A stretch of 64,000 nt of DNA from Novosphingobium sp. BW1 (GTDB taxonomy: Bacteria; Pseudomonadota; Alphaproteobacteria; Sphingomonadales; Sphingomonadaceae): positions 248,001 to 312,000 of the forward strand of contig NZ_VIRF01000058.1 in assembly GCF_008107685.1 (NCBI RefSeq), in the 5' to 3' direction. The notes beneath the pieces were generated by a model. It searched no databases, was not told the origin of the DNA, and saw nothing but the letters and a program-made list of their open reading frames with translations. Shown here in pieces: positions 18,031 through 26,567 of this stretch. A program made the translations under genes and the position numbers. Position 1 is the first letter of the stretch; each line of letters begins with the position of its first letter.

Positions 18031-19040
18031 AAGCTTACGTCCTTGGAACGCAGGAAGGTATCTCCTCGCTGACGCTCACCGAGCGCCCAGACCCGGTCGC
18101 GGGCCCCGGCGAAGCGGTGCTCAAGGTCCGCCTTGCCTGCCTCAATAACCGCGACATTCAGATCCTCGAAGGGCGTTACGGCGCCAAGAAGGCAGAGGAC
18201 CGCATTCCTCTCGCCGAGGGTCTTGGCGAAGTTGTTTCGGTTGGTGACGGTGTGACGCAGGTCGCCGTGGGCGACCGCGCGGTGTGCCCGCATTTTGTCG
18301 CCTGGCACGACGGCCCGTTCGACATGAGCTACTTTGGCAAGGACCTGGGCACCTTCACCGATGGCTGGGCGGCTCAGTACATCAAGGTTCCGGCTGGCGC
18401 TCTCGTCAAGGTCCCGGAGAGCCTCGCCGACGAAGCCGCCGCACCGCTTGCCGCCGCCACGCTGACGGCCTGGCACGCTGTTTCGGTGATCGGCGAAGTC
18501 AAGGCGGGTGATCTCGTTCTAGCGCTGGGCACCGGCGGTGTTTCGATGGCTGCGCTGCAGATTGCCAAGGCCAACGGCGCCTTGGTTGCGATAACCTCAT
18601 CGAGCGATGCAAAGCTCGAAGAGGCCCGCAAGATGGGCGCCGACTACGCGGTGAACTACCGCACCCATGCGGACTGGGCGGCCGAACTGCTCAAGCAGAC
18701 CGGTGGACGCGGCGCGGACATCATCGCCGAGACCGGCGGCCAGCACACCTTGCCCCAGTCGATCAACGCGGCGGCCTGCAATGCACGCGTCGTCCTGATC
18801 GGTGTCGGCAGTTCCGATGGCCCGCTGCCCAATTATGGCGCGATCATCGGCAAGAACCTCGTCATCAAGGGCATCGCCTCGGGCAGCCGCGGGATGCTGG
18901 TGAACCTGCTGCGTGCGATGGACGCGAATGGCTTTGCGCCCGTCGTCGACAAGACCTTCGGCTTCGAGGACATGGCGCAGGCGCTGGATTACCTTAAGTC
19001 CGGCGGGCATCAGGGCAAGGTGATGATCAAGGTCTCCTGA
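18027..19040 (+). CDS. MDR-family NAD(P)-dependent alcohol dehydrogenase
   Basis: A GTG start overlaps the upstream stop, with CAGGAG 6 nt before it. The 337-residue protein has a GroES-like N-terminal domain (LNNRDIQILEGRYG) and a Rossmann domain (LGTGGVSMAALQIAKANGA; GVGSSDGPLP). Structural-zinc cysteines are absent, placing it near the zinc-free quinone-oxidoreductase/ADH branch. It closes the amidase - PuuE - PuuE operon and probably oxidises or reduces an alcohol/carbonyl intermediate. Confidence 0.85.
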   Translation: MKAYVLGTQEGISSLTLTERPDPVAGPGEAVLKVRLACLNNRDIQILEGRYGAKKAEDRIPLAEGLGEVVSVGDGVTQVAVGDRAVCPHFVAWHDGPFDMSYFGKDLGTFTDGWAAQYIKVPAGALVKVPESLADEAAAPLAAATLTAWHAVSVIGEVKAGDLVLALGTGGVSMAALQIAKANGALVAITSSSDAKLEEARKMGADYAVNYRTHADWAAELLKQTGGRGADIIAETGGQHTLPQSINAAACNARVVLIGVGSSDGPLPNYGAIIGKNLVIKGIASGSRGMLVNLLRAMDANGFAPVVDKTFGFEDMAQALDYLKSGGHQGKVMIKVS

Positions 19041-19086
19041 CCTGACGCGTCACGGAAGGAAACCTTCAACGGCTCCGGGGCCCATT

Positions 19087-19824
19087 TCAGTGAGTGCCGG
19101 GGCCGTTCAGGTCCATGCGGATGTGAAAGCGGTCTGCGCGATAGTGCGCGTAGGTAAGCATGAAAGGCCGGTCGTCCGCGTCGTAGGACACACGCGTGAT
19201 GCGCAGGATCGGCGAGTTCAGTTCAACGCCCATGGCATCGACCATCTCGCCAAACGCCAGGACCGCGTTGATCGTCTGCGTGGCATACTTCAGCTTGACG
19301 CCGACATCCTCGAGAAGCCGGAGAATAGGTGCGGTGGCCAGAGCGTCCGGCGTAACATACGGCGCAAGTCCGACAGGAACATAGCTGACAATCCAGCCAA
19401 TCGCGACACCTTCCATCTCACGCAAGCGCACCGAGCGGATGACCGGATTTCCGGCCTCAAGCCCCAGGCTCGCCGCCGCACGGGGAGGAGCGGCAACTTC
19501 TTCGACACTGAGCACCGTGACGTCCGTCCCGCCACCGAAGGCGAGCAGCGAATCATAGGCCTGGTCGATATTCGCCTCAATGGGCTTGGACGGTGACTTG
19601 AAGATGACCCGCGTGCCGACGCGGCGCTTGCGCTCGACGTAGTTCTGTTCGGCAAGGTCGTTGAGCACGCGGCGCGCAGTGATGCGTGAGACATCGTAGG
19701 TTTCGGCCAGTTCCTGCTCGGTCGGCATAGCGCTCCCGAAAGGACGTTGGCCCGAGAGAATCTCGTCGCGCAAGAAGAGATAGATCTGGTGATAGAGGGG
19801 AACCGCCCCTTCGCGATCAAGCAC
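19087..19824 (-). CDS. GntR/HutC-family regulator with UTRA domain
   Basis: GTG at 19824 gives 245 residues, the usual family length; an in-frame TTG at 19899 would add an atypical basic tail. The N-terminal winged helix (VPLYHQIYLFLRDEILSG; MPTEQELAETYDVSRITARRVL) is followed by a UTRA ligand-binding domain (~85-240; SVRLREMEGVAIGWIVSYVP; LRITRVSYDADDRPF). It stands next to the minus-strand operon at 19986-24867 and is a candidate for the TATAGC dyad at 24939. The effector is unknown. Confidence 0.88.
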   Translation of the reverse strand: MLDREGAVPLYHQIYLFLRDEILSGQRPFGSAMPTEQELAETYDVSRITARRVLNDLAEQNYVERKRRVGTRVIFKSPSKPIEANIDQAYDSLLAFGGGTDVTVLSVEEVAAPPRAAASLGLEAGNPVIRSVRLREMEGVAIGWIVSYVPVGLAPYVTPDALATAPILRLLEDVGVKLKYATQTINAVLAFGEMVDAMGVELNSPILRITRVSYDADDRPFMLTYAHYRADRFHIRMDLNGPGTH

Positions 19825-19985
19825 GTTCTCTCTTGCCCCTGTGCAAGGCCCCTTCCCCCCGTACAAACTTGAGCGGAAGCGACGTAGCGTAAACCGCAAA
19901 TTTCGCGCTCGTCAGGAACTTAGTCAACCCGTCGCGGCACGCTGTCCCCTGAGATCTCGCGTGCCGGAACAGATCGGACGTGCGT

Positions 19986-20714
19986 TCAGCGTTCCAGTTC
20001 GACCAGCTCGTACCAGGTCTGCATGTAGCCGCCGACGCCGCCCTGGACAAAGATGGCGTCCTCATCAGCCGTTACCCACATCTCGTACGGCGGGTGCGCT
20101 TCACCCGATACGCCCACCATGTCGCCATCATCGTCGGTGAACTGGAACTTGTGGCATTCGAACGTGCCCGCGGGCACGGTCACCGTCTCGTCGCCGATAT
20201 AGCCCAGCTGCAGTGTCGTTTCGGCAATCAGTGGCGGCGTCGCACCGCGGTGGTCGGGCGACGGCAGGAAACAGCGGAATGGACGGCTGTGAAAGCCCTT
20301 CGAGCGGTCAATCTTGCGGGTGATGTAGGCATCCGCGACGATGGGGTGAGTGCCGAAGCCATCGAATGCGCCGCGGATCTTCTTCGACTGCGAGACGCGC
20401 CCGATCGAGGGGCCATAGCTTTCGCACTCGATGGTATCTTCGCCGATGATGAAGAGACCCGCCCCCATGAATTCGTCGCCTACCGTTAGGCGCACGAGGC
20501 AGTCCATCGGACGGTCGTTCTCGTCGAGGCTATAGGTGATGTCGCGCATGACCGTGGGATCGGGTTCGTCGATCTCGCAGTGCGCGCGTAGCGTCTTCTT
20601 TCCGTCGGAATGGTGGGTCCACATGAAGGTCTCGCGGCCGCGGTCGGCCCCTTCACGGCCTTCCTTGCGCGAGGTGTACTGGATCTTGCCGGTAATGGTG
20701 CGATGCTTTTGCAA
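19986..20714 (-). CDS. Unknown soluble protein (242 aa)
   Basis: A TTG start at 20714 is supported by CAGGAG 7 nt upstream. The sequence is hydrophilic and beta-rich, with no signal peptide: it begins HRTITGKIQYTSRKEGREG and includes PLIAETTLQLGYIGDETV and a GTFECHKFQF segment that resembles lipocalin- or DUF3108-like beta barrels only loosely. It is the last gene of the minus-strand catabolic operon. Function not recognised. Confidence 0.75.
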   Translation of the reverse strand: MQKHRTITGKIQYTSRKEGREGADRGRETFMWTHHSDGKKTLRAHCEIDEPDPTVMRDITYSLDENDRPMDCLVRLTVGDEFMGAGLFIIGEDTIECESYGPSIGRVSQSKKIRGAFDGFGTHPIVADAYITRKIDRSKGFHSRPFRCFLPSPDHRGATPPLIAETTLQLGYIGDETVTVPAGTFECHKFQFTDDDGDMVGVSGEAHPPYEMWVTADEDAIFVQGGVGGYMQTWYELVELER

Positions 20715-20764
20715 AATCGGCTCCTGTGTTTTGGAAGATGGATCAGTTGAAACTCAGCGCGCCC

Positions 20765-21427
20765 TCACAGCGGGGTCGCAATGCCGAGGAACGAGGCGAC
20801 GAGAACGGCGGCCCAGAGCGTCATCACGGTGGGCTGTGTCACGGACAGAACACCCGCGATGGTTTTGTCGCCCTCAGGGCTTGCCCCGTTCTTGCCCAGG
20901 TCTACGATGGCCGGGATCAGCGGCACGAGCTGGCGCCGGACGAGCAGGCCTACGAAGATGCAGAAGCCCAGAACCAACAGCTTGAGCGCGATGAAGAGCG
21001 GCAGCGTGACGGCCCCGACAAGGCCGGCTACACCGCCTGCGACGAGCACGGCGAGGACGATGTAGCGAACGGCAAGGTCGATCTGCTTGTAGGTCTTGCC
21101 CGCAGGTCCATGGAGAATGTGGACCGTCCAGGCGAGTGCGAGCCAGGCCAGCCCTGCTACCCACACACCGATCACCGTCAGGCCCGGCACGTCAAGCCAG
21201 CCTTTCATCACGGCCAGTGTGAAGCCGGTGGGAAAGGTCAGGATCAGCGCGGTGCGCGGCGCCATGTCGATGTTGTTGAGGATATGCAACGCGAGCAGGC
21301 GCTCGGGCACGGTTCGCTTGGGATCGACAAGAAAGCGCGAGGAATAGAACGCGCCAAGGTCACCGCCCAGCCAGTAGATCGGGATCAGGAGGTGCAGCAG
21401 GGTTAGGAGTGCAAGCGCAAGGTCCAT
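20765..21427 (-). CDS. Integral membrane protein, paralogue of 35049
   Basis: The 220 residues have about five membrane segments. Shared motifs with the 35049 protein are H-x5-YWLGG near the N terminus and ID-x3-RT-x2-I followed by P-x-G. A conserved His before the WLGG turn recalls CopD/DUF2269-type membrane proteins, where His may bind haem or metal; this is only a suggestion. It lies 2 nt from the VOC gene, inside the operon. A quinone- or haem-linked partner of the flavoproteins is possible. Confidence 0.75.
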   Translation of the reverse strand: MDLALALLTLLHLLIPIYWLGGDLGAFYSSRFLVDPKRTVPERLLALHILNNIDMAPRTALILTFPTGFTLAVMKGWLDVPGLTVIGVWVAGLAWLALAWTVHILHGPAGKTYKQIDLAVRYIVLAVLVAGGVAGLVGAVTLPLFIALKLLVLGFCIFVGLLVRRQLVPLIPAIVDLGKNGASPEGDKTIAGVLSVTQPTVMTLWAAVLVASFLGIATPL

Positions 21428-21428
21428 C

Positions 21429-22319
21429 TCAGATCGTGCCCCCTTCGATCACTTCGAGCAGCGCGCCTTCCGGTGTCAGTAGGATGCCTGTCCGCTTGCC
21501 CGCATAGAGCGGCCCCTCGCGTACGACCGGCGCACTGGCCCAATGGCCTTCGAGACGCGCGAAGTCGGGGTGCAGCATGGTGGTGATCGCAACGCCGGGC
21601 GGAAGGTCGCCTTCGTGCTTTTCGCGCACGGTCGCTTTGGCCGGATACTGGTCAATTTCGAGGAAAGTCTGGCCGGCGCCGCGTGCGGTCACGATAGCCG
21701 TCTTCGTTTCGGGATCGAGGTCAAAGGCCTGATTGATCATCGAGTAGCGGATCGGCACAGGATCGATCACGGGAAGGCCCAGTACATCCTCCACCCACTT
21801 CACACTGGCAGGCAGATCGTGGCTGGCAAGCACCATGATGAAGGGACGGTCGACCAGCGAGGTCGGCTGCGGAAGACCGTTCTCCTCGCCCGGTTGCAGT
21901 ATCTGGGTCAGGTAGACGATCTCTTGGTCATCGCCCTTGACCTGCATCGGCTTGACTGTGGCAAAGCCGTCAAGGTCTTTGGGCGGACCGATAATTTCGA
22001 AAGGGCTCTCTTCCATGCGATCGTTCACCGCCATGACGTCGCTCACGCAGATCTCGGTCGCGGCCCAGCCATACGTACGGATCGGCGCATAGGAGGGAAC
22101 CGGATCACCTTCCACGAAGCGCAGGAATACCTGGTCGTCCGAAGCAGGTTGCAGCAGCGCAAAAGGACGTCCGGCTGAGGCCGGGGCCTGCCAGGCGGCG
22201 GCGAGATCTTCGGGCACGGCGCCTTCGTCGACGACGCGGTAATCCATCCATCGGGCATAGCGCTCGCTCGATGCGGCCACGTCGGCAACGACCAGTGTTG
22301 CGCACTTGAGTAAGGTCAT
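21429..22319 (-). CDS. VOC (glyoxalase/bleomycin-resistance fold) protein, two modules
   Basis: The 296 residues contain two vicinal-oxygen-chelate halves. The first begins LLKCATLVVADVAASSERYARWM and the second around FIMVLASHDLPASVKWVEDVLG. Members include extradiol dioxygenases, glyoxalases and isomerases; the metal-ligand set is not clear enough here to choose. It is operonic with the PrpD-, SDR- and HapK-like genes. Confidence 0.8.
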   Translation of the reverse strand: MTLLKCATLVVADVAASSERYARWMDYRVVDEGAVPEDLAAAWQAPASAGRPFALLQPASDDQVFLRFVEGDPVPSYAPIRTYGWAATEICVSDVMAVNDRMEESPFEIIGPPKDLDGFATVKPMQVKGDDQEIVYLTQILQPGEENGLPQPTSLVDRPFIMVLASHDLPASVKWVEDVLGLPVIDPVPIRYSMINQAFDLDPETKTAIVTARGAGQTFLEIDQYPAKATVREKHEGDLPPGVAITTMLHPDFARLEGHWASAPVVREGPLYAGKRTGILLTPEGALLEVIEGGTI

Positions 22320-22356
22320 CGGGTGTCCTGCTTTGGGATAAAGAGAAAGAGAGGGC

Positions 22357-23739
22357 TCAGCCCATCACGCCCGTAGCGCGAAGGGTGGCCATGGCGTCGC
22401 GCGCGGCTGCGAAGGTGTCGATAGCCACGGCAAGACCCGCATGGCAGTGCCCCAGCCCTGCAAATTCGAGGCAGCCTTGCGCCTTTTCCATGTGCTGCTC
22501 GCGCGAAAGCGGCCATTGCGGCGAGCCGAACTGCGCCTCGACATCCTGCACCAGTGTGCGACCATCGACGGTACGGGCCATGGCCCGCGCCGGGGCAAAG
22601 GCGGCCATGTCGGGGTTGTCGTTGGCAATCACCCTGATCCGGCCCGCAAGGGCATGAACTTTGGGATCGTCGAGTGAGGCGCGCTGAAAGTCGCCCAGCG
22701 CCACCTTGCCCCGCAGCAAGGTCACCGCCGCGAGGTACTGCATGCAAAGCCGCGCATAGCCCGGTTCCATGTCCGCCTTGGCCGCGCGCCCGACAAGGCG
22801 GTGGATGAGCGGGGGAGCATGGTATTCGAGGCTTTCAAGATTAGCCGCGGTGAGGCCCTGGCCCGCCATCAGATCCTGCACGGCGACGATCCCGCCATGC
22901 CCGGCACGTCCGGTCGGGAACGGCTTCCAGCTCACCTCGGTGATGCGGTGCCCCTGCCCCAGCCTGGCGAGCGCGGGCGCAAGCGCCGCGCGCTTTTCCA
23001 TGAGTGCAAAATAGCCAAAGGGGCCATCAAGCGGATGGGCAATGCCGGACATTCCGGCGCGCGCGAGATCCACGGCGACGAGCGCATTGCGCGCCGCACT
23101 GGCGACCTGCACTGGCAGTGCAGGCTTGCCCTCGACGTGTGCCTGCATCGTGCCTGAGGTCAGAGCCAGTGCATGGCCGAAGGCATCGAGCGCCTCTGCG
23201 CGCGGCAGGCGGCGCATCCGTGCGATACCCGCCACGCAGCCGAAGATCCCGGCCGTCGCCGGGCGGAAGAAGGTGAGCGCATCGGGCGCCGCGATCCCGA
23301 TGGTAACCGAAACATCGACCGCCGCGACGATCGCCGCGAGAAAGTCCTCGCCGCGCACCGGATCACCGCGCTCGGCCTCGGCCAGAAGTGCGGCCAGAGC
23401 GGTCGCCATCGGGTGCAGCACGGCCGGTTCATGGACGCAGTCATACTCCTGCCCATGGATCTGGAAGCCATTGACGAAGGCCGCCGATGCGGCAGGCAGA
23501 CGAAGTCCAGGGCGCCCCAGCACCGAGGCCACGCCGCCCTCACCCCAGCCCTGTGCCATGGCAAAAACACCATCGGCATGGGCGGCGTTACGGCCTGCGA
23601 CGCCCACGGCCAGACTGTCGTGCAGGAAGGTCTGCGCGCGCTCTTGCGCCTCAGTCGGGATACTCTCCCATTCGAGGGCCAGCGCGTGGTCGATGAGAAC
23701 GTGCGCGGGATTTTCGATGTTGTCGGCCCCGGTTGTCAT
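22357..23739 (-). CDS. MmgE/PrpD family protein
   Basis: The 460-residue protein belongs to the 2-methylcitrate dehydratase / cis-aconitate decarboxylase / iminodisuccinate epimerase superfamily, which acts on hydroxy- or unsaturated polycarboxylates. Typical segments are NAAHADGVFAMAQGWGEGG, NGFQIHGQEYDCVHEP, and KPFPTGRAGHGGIV near the active site. The context of LeuC/LeuD-like and lyase genes suggests action on a substituted di- or tricarboxylate. It starts 2 nt after the SDR stop. Confidence 0.88.
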   Translation of the reverse strand: MTTGADNIENPAHVLIDHALALEWESIPTEAQERAQTFLHDSLAVGVAGRNAAHADGVFAMAQGWGEGGVASVLGRPGLRLPAASAAFVNGFQIHGQEYDCVHEPAVLHPMATALAALLAEAERGDPVRGEDFLAAIVAAVDVSVTIGIAAPDALTFFRPATAGIFGCVAGIARMRRLPRAEALDAFGHALALTSGTMQAHVEGKPALPVQVASAARNALVAVDLARAGMSGIAHPLDGPFGYFALMEKRAALAPALARLGQGHRITEVSWKPFPTGRAGHGGIVAVQDLMAGQGLTAANLESLEYHAPPLIHRLVGRAAKADMEPGYARLCMQYLAAVTLLRGKVALGDFQRASLDDPKVHALAGRIRVIANDNPDMAAFAPARAMARTVDGRTLVQDVEAQFGSPQWPLSREQHMEKAQGCLEFAGLGHCHAGLAVAIDTFAAARDAMATLRATGVMG

Positions 23740-23740
23740 C

Positions 23741-24562
23741 TCAGTGCGGCTCCTCGCCGCCCGAGACGTTCATGCTCTCCCCGGTGATGTAAATTGCCTC
23801 GTCTGAGCACAGGAAGGCGATGGCCGACGCGGTATCCTGTGGCAGCCCCGGGCGGCCCATCGGAATGCGCGCAGCCATGCGCTTGAGGTATTCCTCGACG
23901 CTGATGCCCTGCACCTCGGCAAAGTGCTCGTTCTGCCACTTGCCAAGACCCGTGGTAACGTGGTTCGGGCACACGTTGTTGACCGTGATGCCTTCCGGGC
24001 CAAGCTCGATCGAGGCCGAACGGACAAGGCCGACCAGTGCGTGCTTGGACGAGCTGTACGCCTGAGCATGGGGAAAGCCGGATTTTGCGGCCTGGCTGGC
24101 AACGTTGATAATGCGCCCGCCCTTGCCTGCCGCGATCATGCGCTTGGCCGCGGCCTGAAGACCGAACCATGCGCCATTGAGATTGACGTCGATCACCGCG
24201 CGCCAGTCGTCCACGGACACGTCGACAAGCGGCTTCATGATGTAGCCGATGCCTGCGTTGTTCACCCAGATATCGAGCGAGCCGAAGGTGTCGATCGCAT
24301 GGTCGGCTAGCGCCTCGACCTGCACAGGGTCACGCACGTCGCAGGCGAAGGTCGTCGCCTCGCTCGGCATTGCATCGGCAATGCGCGTCATCTCGTCCGT
24401 GCTGCCGATCATGGTATCGGGCGTCAAGGCATCGCGCGAGGTGCCGATGTCCGAGATGACGACCTTGGCGCCCTCTTCCGACAGACGACGGGCAATGGCT
24501 TCGCCCAGACCACCTTCGCGACCCGAGCCGGTAACAACAGCGACCTTGCCGGCAAACCTCAT
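23741..24562 (-). CDS. SDR family oxidoreductase
   Basis: A classical short-chain dehydrogenase of 273 residues with nucleotide motif TGSGREGGLGEAIA, NNAGIGY, and catalytic Ser/Tyr/Lys in NVASQAAK and YSSSKHAL. A cofactor-discriminating Asp follows in VVISDIG, favouring NAD(H). It probably oxidises a secondary alcohol in the pathway. The start overlaps the HapK-like stop by 4 nt. Confidence 0.9.
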   Translation of the reverse strand: MRFAGKVAVVTGSGREGGLGEAIARRLSEEGAKVVISDIGTSRDALTPDTMIGSTDEMTRIADAMPSEATTFACDVRDPVQVEALADHAIDTFGSLDIWVNNAGIGYIMKPLVDVSVDDWRAVIDVNLNGAWFGLQAAAKRMIAAGKGGRIINVASQAAKSGFPHAQAYSSSKHALVGLVRSASIELGPEGITVNNVCPNHVTTGLGKWQNEHFAEVQGISVEEYLKRMAARIPMGRPGLPQDTASAIAFLCSDEAIYITGESMNVSGGEEPH

Positions 24563-24867
24563 GCCACCAGCTCCTCGGTCATCACGAAGGTGACATCGAC
24601 CATGCCCTGGAAGGTGGCGGCGACCTCCTGCATGATTTCGCTTTGCGCATCGGCGGCGAATTGCTCCATGTCGTTGACGTCGAGAACTTCGATATATCCG
24701 AAGGGCGGCTTTTCATCCGAGCCCAGAACCGAGGTCGAACGGTACACGCGAAAGCTGTCTATGGACTTGAGGGAGTTGGCGGTGGGAAGGTCGGTTTCCC
24801 GCGCCCAGGCTTCGTATTCCTCCACCGAAACACCCGGTTTGAGGTTGAATACGGCGAAAATGATCAT
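24559..24867 (-). CDS. RedY/HapK-like alpha+beta-barrel protein (102 aa)
   Basis: ATG at 24867 begins MIIFAVFNLKPGVSVEEYEAW; the longer upstream frame would run through the promoter dyad. The family (ferredoxin-like dimeric barrel) is named after small proteins of prodigiosin clusters, whose exact chemistry is poorly defined. The motifs FRVYRSTSVLG and YIEVLDVNDM are typical. It is the first gene of the minus-strand operon, 105 bp from the divergent methyltransferase. Confidence 0.75.
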   Translation of the reverse strand: MIIFAVFNLKPGVSVEEYEAWARETDLPTANSLKSIDSFRVYRSTSVLGSDEKPPFGYIEVLDVNDMEQFAADAQSEIMQEVAATFQGMVDVTFVMTEELVA

Positions 24868-24938
24868 CCGGTTTCCCCTTGGATTTGCGTGTCGCCTCGG
24901 CACATCGGCTTCGGCTCTTGCGTCTCTTGTAACGACAA

Positions 24939-24955
24939 TATAGCATAAGGCTATA
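24939..24955. promoter_or_regulatory. Perfect dyad TATAGC-ATAAG-GCTATA between divergent operons
   Basis: Perfect 6-base arms and a 5-base spacer, centred in the 104-bp gap between the HapK-like gene and the methyltransferase. It would allow one protein to control both operons. The GntR/UTRA regulator at 19087 is the best local candidate, by position only. Confidence 0.65.
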
Positions 24956-24971
24956 ACAAATGAGGTAGGCC

Positions 24972-26204
24972 GTGAAGACGTCGCGTACAACTCCACCTGC
25001 AAATGATCCTAGCGCCGCCTATGAAGGCCCACCCGACTACCGGGTGATTGGTCGCCATGCGGTATTTCCCGAGACCAGCCACGATGAGATCGAGCGCGTG
25101 AACTTCCTCGCGCATATGAACAGGCACCTGGCTGCCCGGGTCGTCCCGGGCGTCAAGGCGGCCTACGACAGCCGCGTGGCACCGGGCTTCGAGACCGAGA
25201 ACGGGCGGCCGCTTGCCAACCGCCACGAGGCGCGCAAGGCGCTTCTCAAGGACCCGGCCTTCCAGACCTGGTCCGCGCTGCGCCGCATGACGATGGAACA
25301 GCGCCAGCAGGCCGGCCGCTGGACTTCGCTGCGTCAGGCGGAGCGTCTGGCCGCCATCGCCGCGGACATGACCGATGGCGATCCGCGTCTGCAGCTCGAT
25401 CCCACGGTCGAGATCCCGCGCTATGTCTCGGCGGTCGACCACCACTGCATGCCCGGCAGCTACCACACAGAGTATTTCGAGGGCGACGTCACCAATGGCG
25501 CGAACTACGATCACGCCGGATTCGTCACCACCAGTGGGCTTCTTGGCAAGTACTCCGACGGTGGCGGCATGGCGGTGGTCAACTGGGTAAAGAAGAACTT
25601 GCCCCACTTTGCGCCGAAGAAGATCCTCGAGATCGGCGGCACCGTCGGGCACTCCAGCCTGCCCTTGGCGCAAGCCTATCCCGAGGCCGAGATGACCATC
25701 GTCGATCTGGGGGCGCCGGTGCTGCGCTATGGCCTCGCCCGCGCCAAGTCGCTGGGCGTGGACAACGTCTCCTTCGTGCAAGCCAGCGGCGAAGACCTTT
25801 CGCGCTTCGAGGACGCCAGCTTCGACTGGATCCAGACGACGATGTTCCTTCACGAACTTTCGACCACCGCGCTGCGCAACATCTTCCGCGAAACGCGGCG
25901 TCTGCTGAAGCCCGGCGGCATCGTGCTGCACGTCGAGCAGCCGCAGTATGCGCCCGAAATGCCGCTCTTCGAGCAGGCGATGCGCGATTGGGACGCCTTC
26001 TACAACAACGAACCCTTCTGGTCGCGCATGCACGAGATGGACCTCGATGAGGCCATGATCGATGCCGGCTTTGCAAAGGACAGCCTGATCCATGGAGGCG
26101 TCTATGGCGTCGTCGACCGCGAGCTGTTCCCCGACGCTGAAGAAGATGACACCGAAGACTATGGCCGCAAGGCGGCCTGGCACGTGATCGGAGCCGTGGC
26201 ATGA
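24972..26204 (+). CDS. Class I SAM-dependent methyltransferase
   Basis: The GTG start has GAGG upstream. Of 410 residues, ~1-190 are a helical N-terminal region of unknown role (RWTSLRQAERLAAIA), followed by a Rossmann methyltransferase domain with ILEIGGTVGHSSLPLA (SAM loop), MTIVDLGAPVL and LLKPGGIVLHVEQPQ. The acceptor is unknown. It heads a ten-gene plus-strand operon ending at the terminator at 34911 and overlaps the next gene by 4 nt. Confidence 0.82.
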   Translation: MKTSRTTPPANDPSAAYEGPPDYRVIGRHAVFPETSHDEIERVNFLAHMNRHLAARVVPGVKAAYDSRVAPGFETENGRPLANRHEARKALLKDPAFQTWSALRRMTMEQRQQAGRWTSLRQAERLAAIAADMTDGDPRLQLDPTVEIPRYVSAVDHHCMPGSYHTEYFEGDVTNGANYDHAGFVTTSGLLGKYSDGGGMAVVNWVKKNLPHFAPKKILEIGGTVGHSSLPLAQAYPEAEMTIVDLGAPVLRYGLARAKSLGVDNVSFVQASGEDLSRFEDASFDWIQTTMFLHELSTTALRNIFRETRRLLKPGGIVLHVEQPQYAPEMPLFEQAMRDWDAFYNNEPFWSRMHEMDLDEAMIDAGFAKDSLIHGGVYGVVDRELFPDAEEDDTEDYGRKAAWHVIGAVA

Positions 26205-26560
26205 GCTTTTCCGACGCCCTGAACGGAGCCGGCGCCAAGCCCGCCGGCAAGCGCCCCTACTTCCTGGAACCTCAGGTCGAAAAGGTCCTCGCGATCACCA
26301 TGGCGGTGGCGCAGGAACTGGCGGTTGCCCGCCAGCGCAACGATACGCTCGAGCGTTTGCTGCGCGAAAAGGGTATTCTTGAAGATGGGGAGATCGACGC
26401 CTTTGAGCCCTCCCGCGAGGCATCGGACGAGCGCCAGATGTGGAACCAGGAATACATCGCCCGCATCCTGCGCATCGTGCAGCAGGAGAACGAAGCCGCG
26501 ATTCTGGATGACGATGTCGCCTCGGGGGACGTCGGCGAAGAACTCGCGCGAGAGGCATGA
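26201..26560 (+). CDS. Small helical protein, paralogue of 35758
   Basis: The 119 residues are largely helical, with a coiled-coil-like centre (VAQELAVARQRNDTLERLLRE) and a second helix EYIARILRIVQQENEAA. It shares with the 35758 protein the pattern ELA-x2-R-x-R-x-DT-x-ERLL, then (F/Y)EP-(S/D)-R, then YIAR-x3-x2-QQE. No known domain. Position between a methyltransferase and an FAD dehydrogenase suggests an accessory or subunit role. Confidence 0.7.
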   Translation: MSFSDALNGAGAKPAGKRPYFLEPQVEKVLAITMAVAQELAVARQRNDTLERLLREKGILEDGEIDAFEPSREASDERQMWNQEYIARILRIVQQENEAAILDDDVASGDVGEELAREA

Positions 26561-26567
26561 TCGCATT

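Noticed and set aside
24951..26183. 410-residue open frame antisense to the methyltransferase gene
   Set aside because: It covers a gene with clear SAM motifs; the antisense product is composition-driven.
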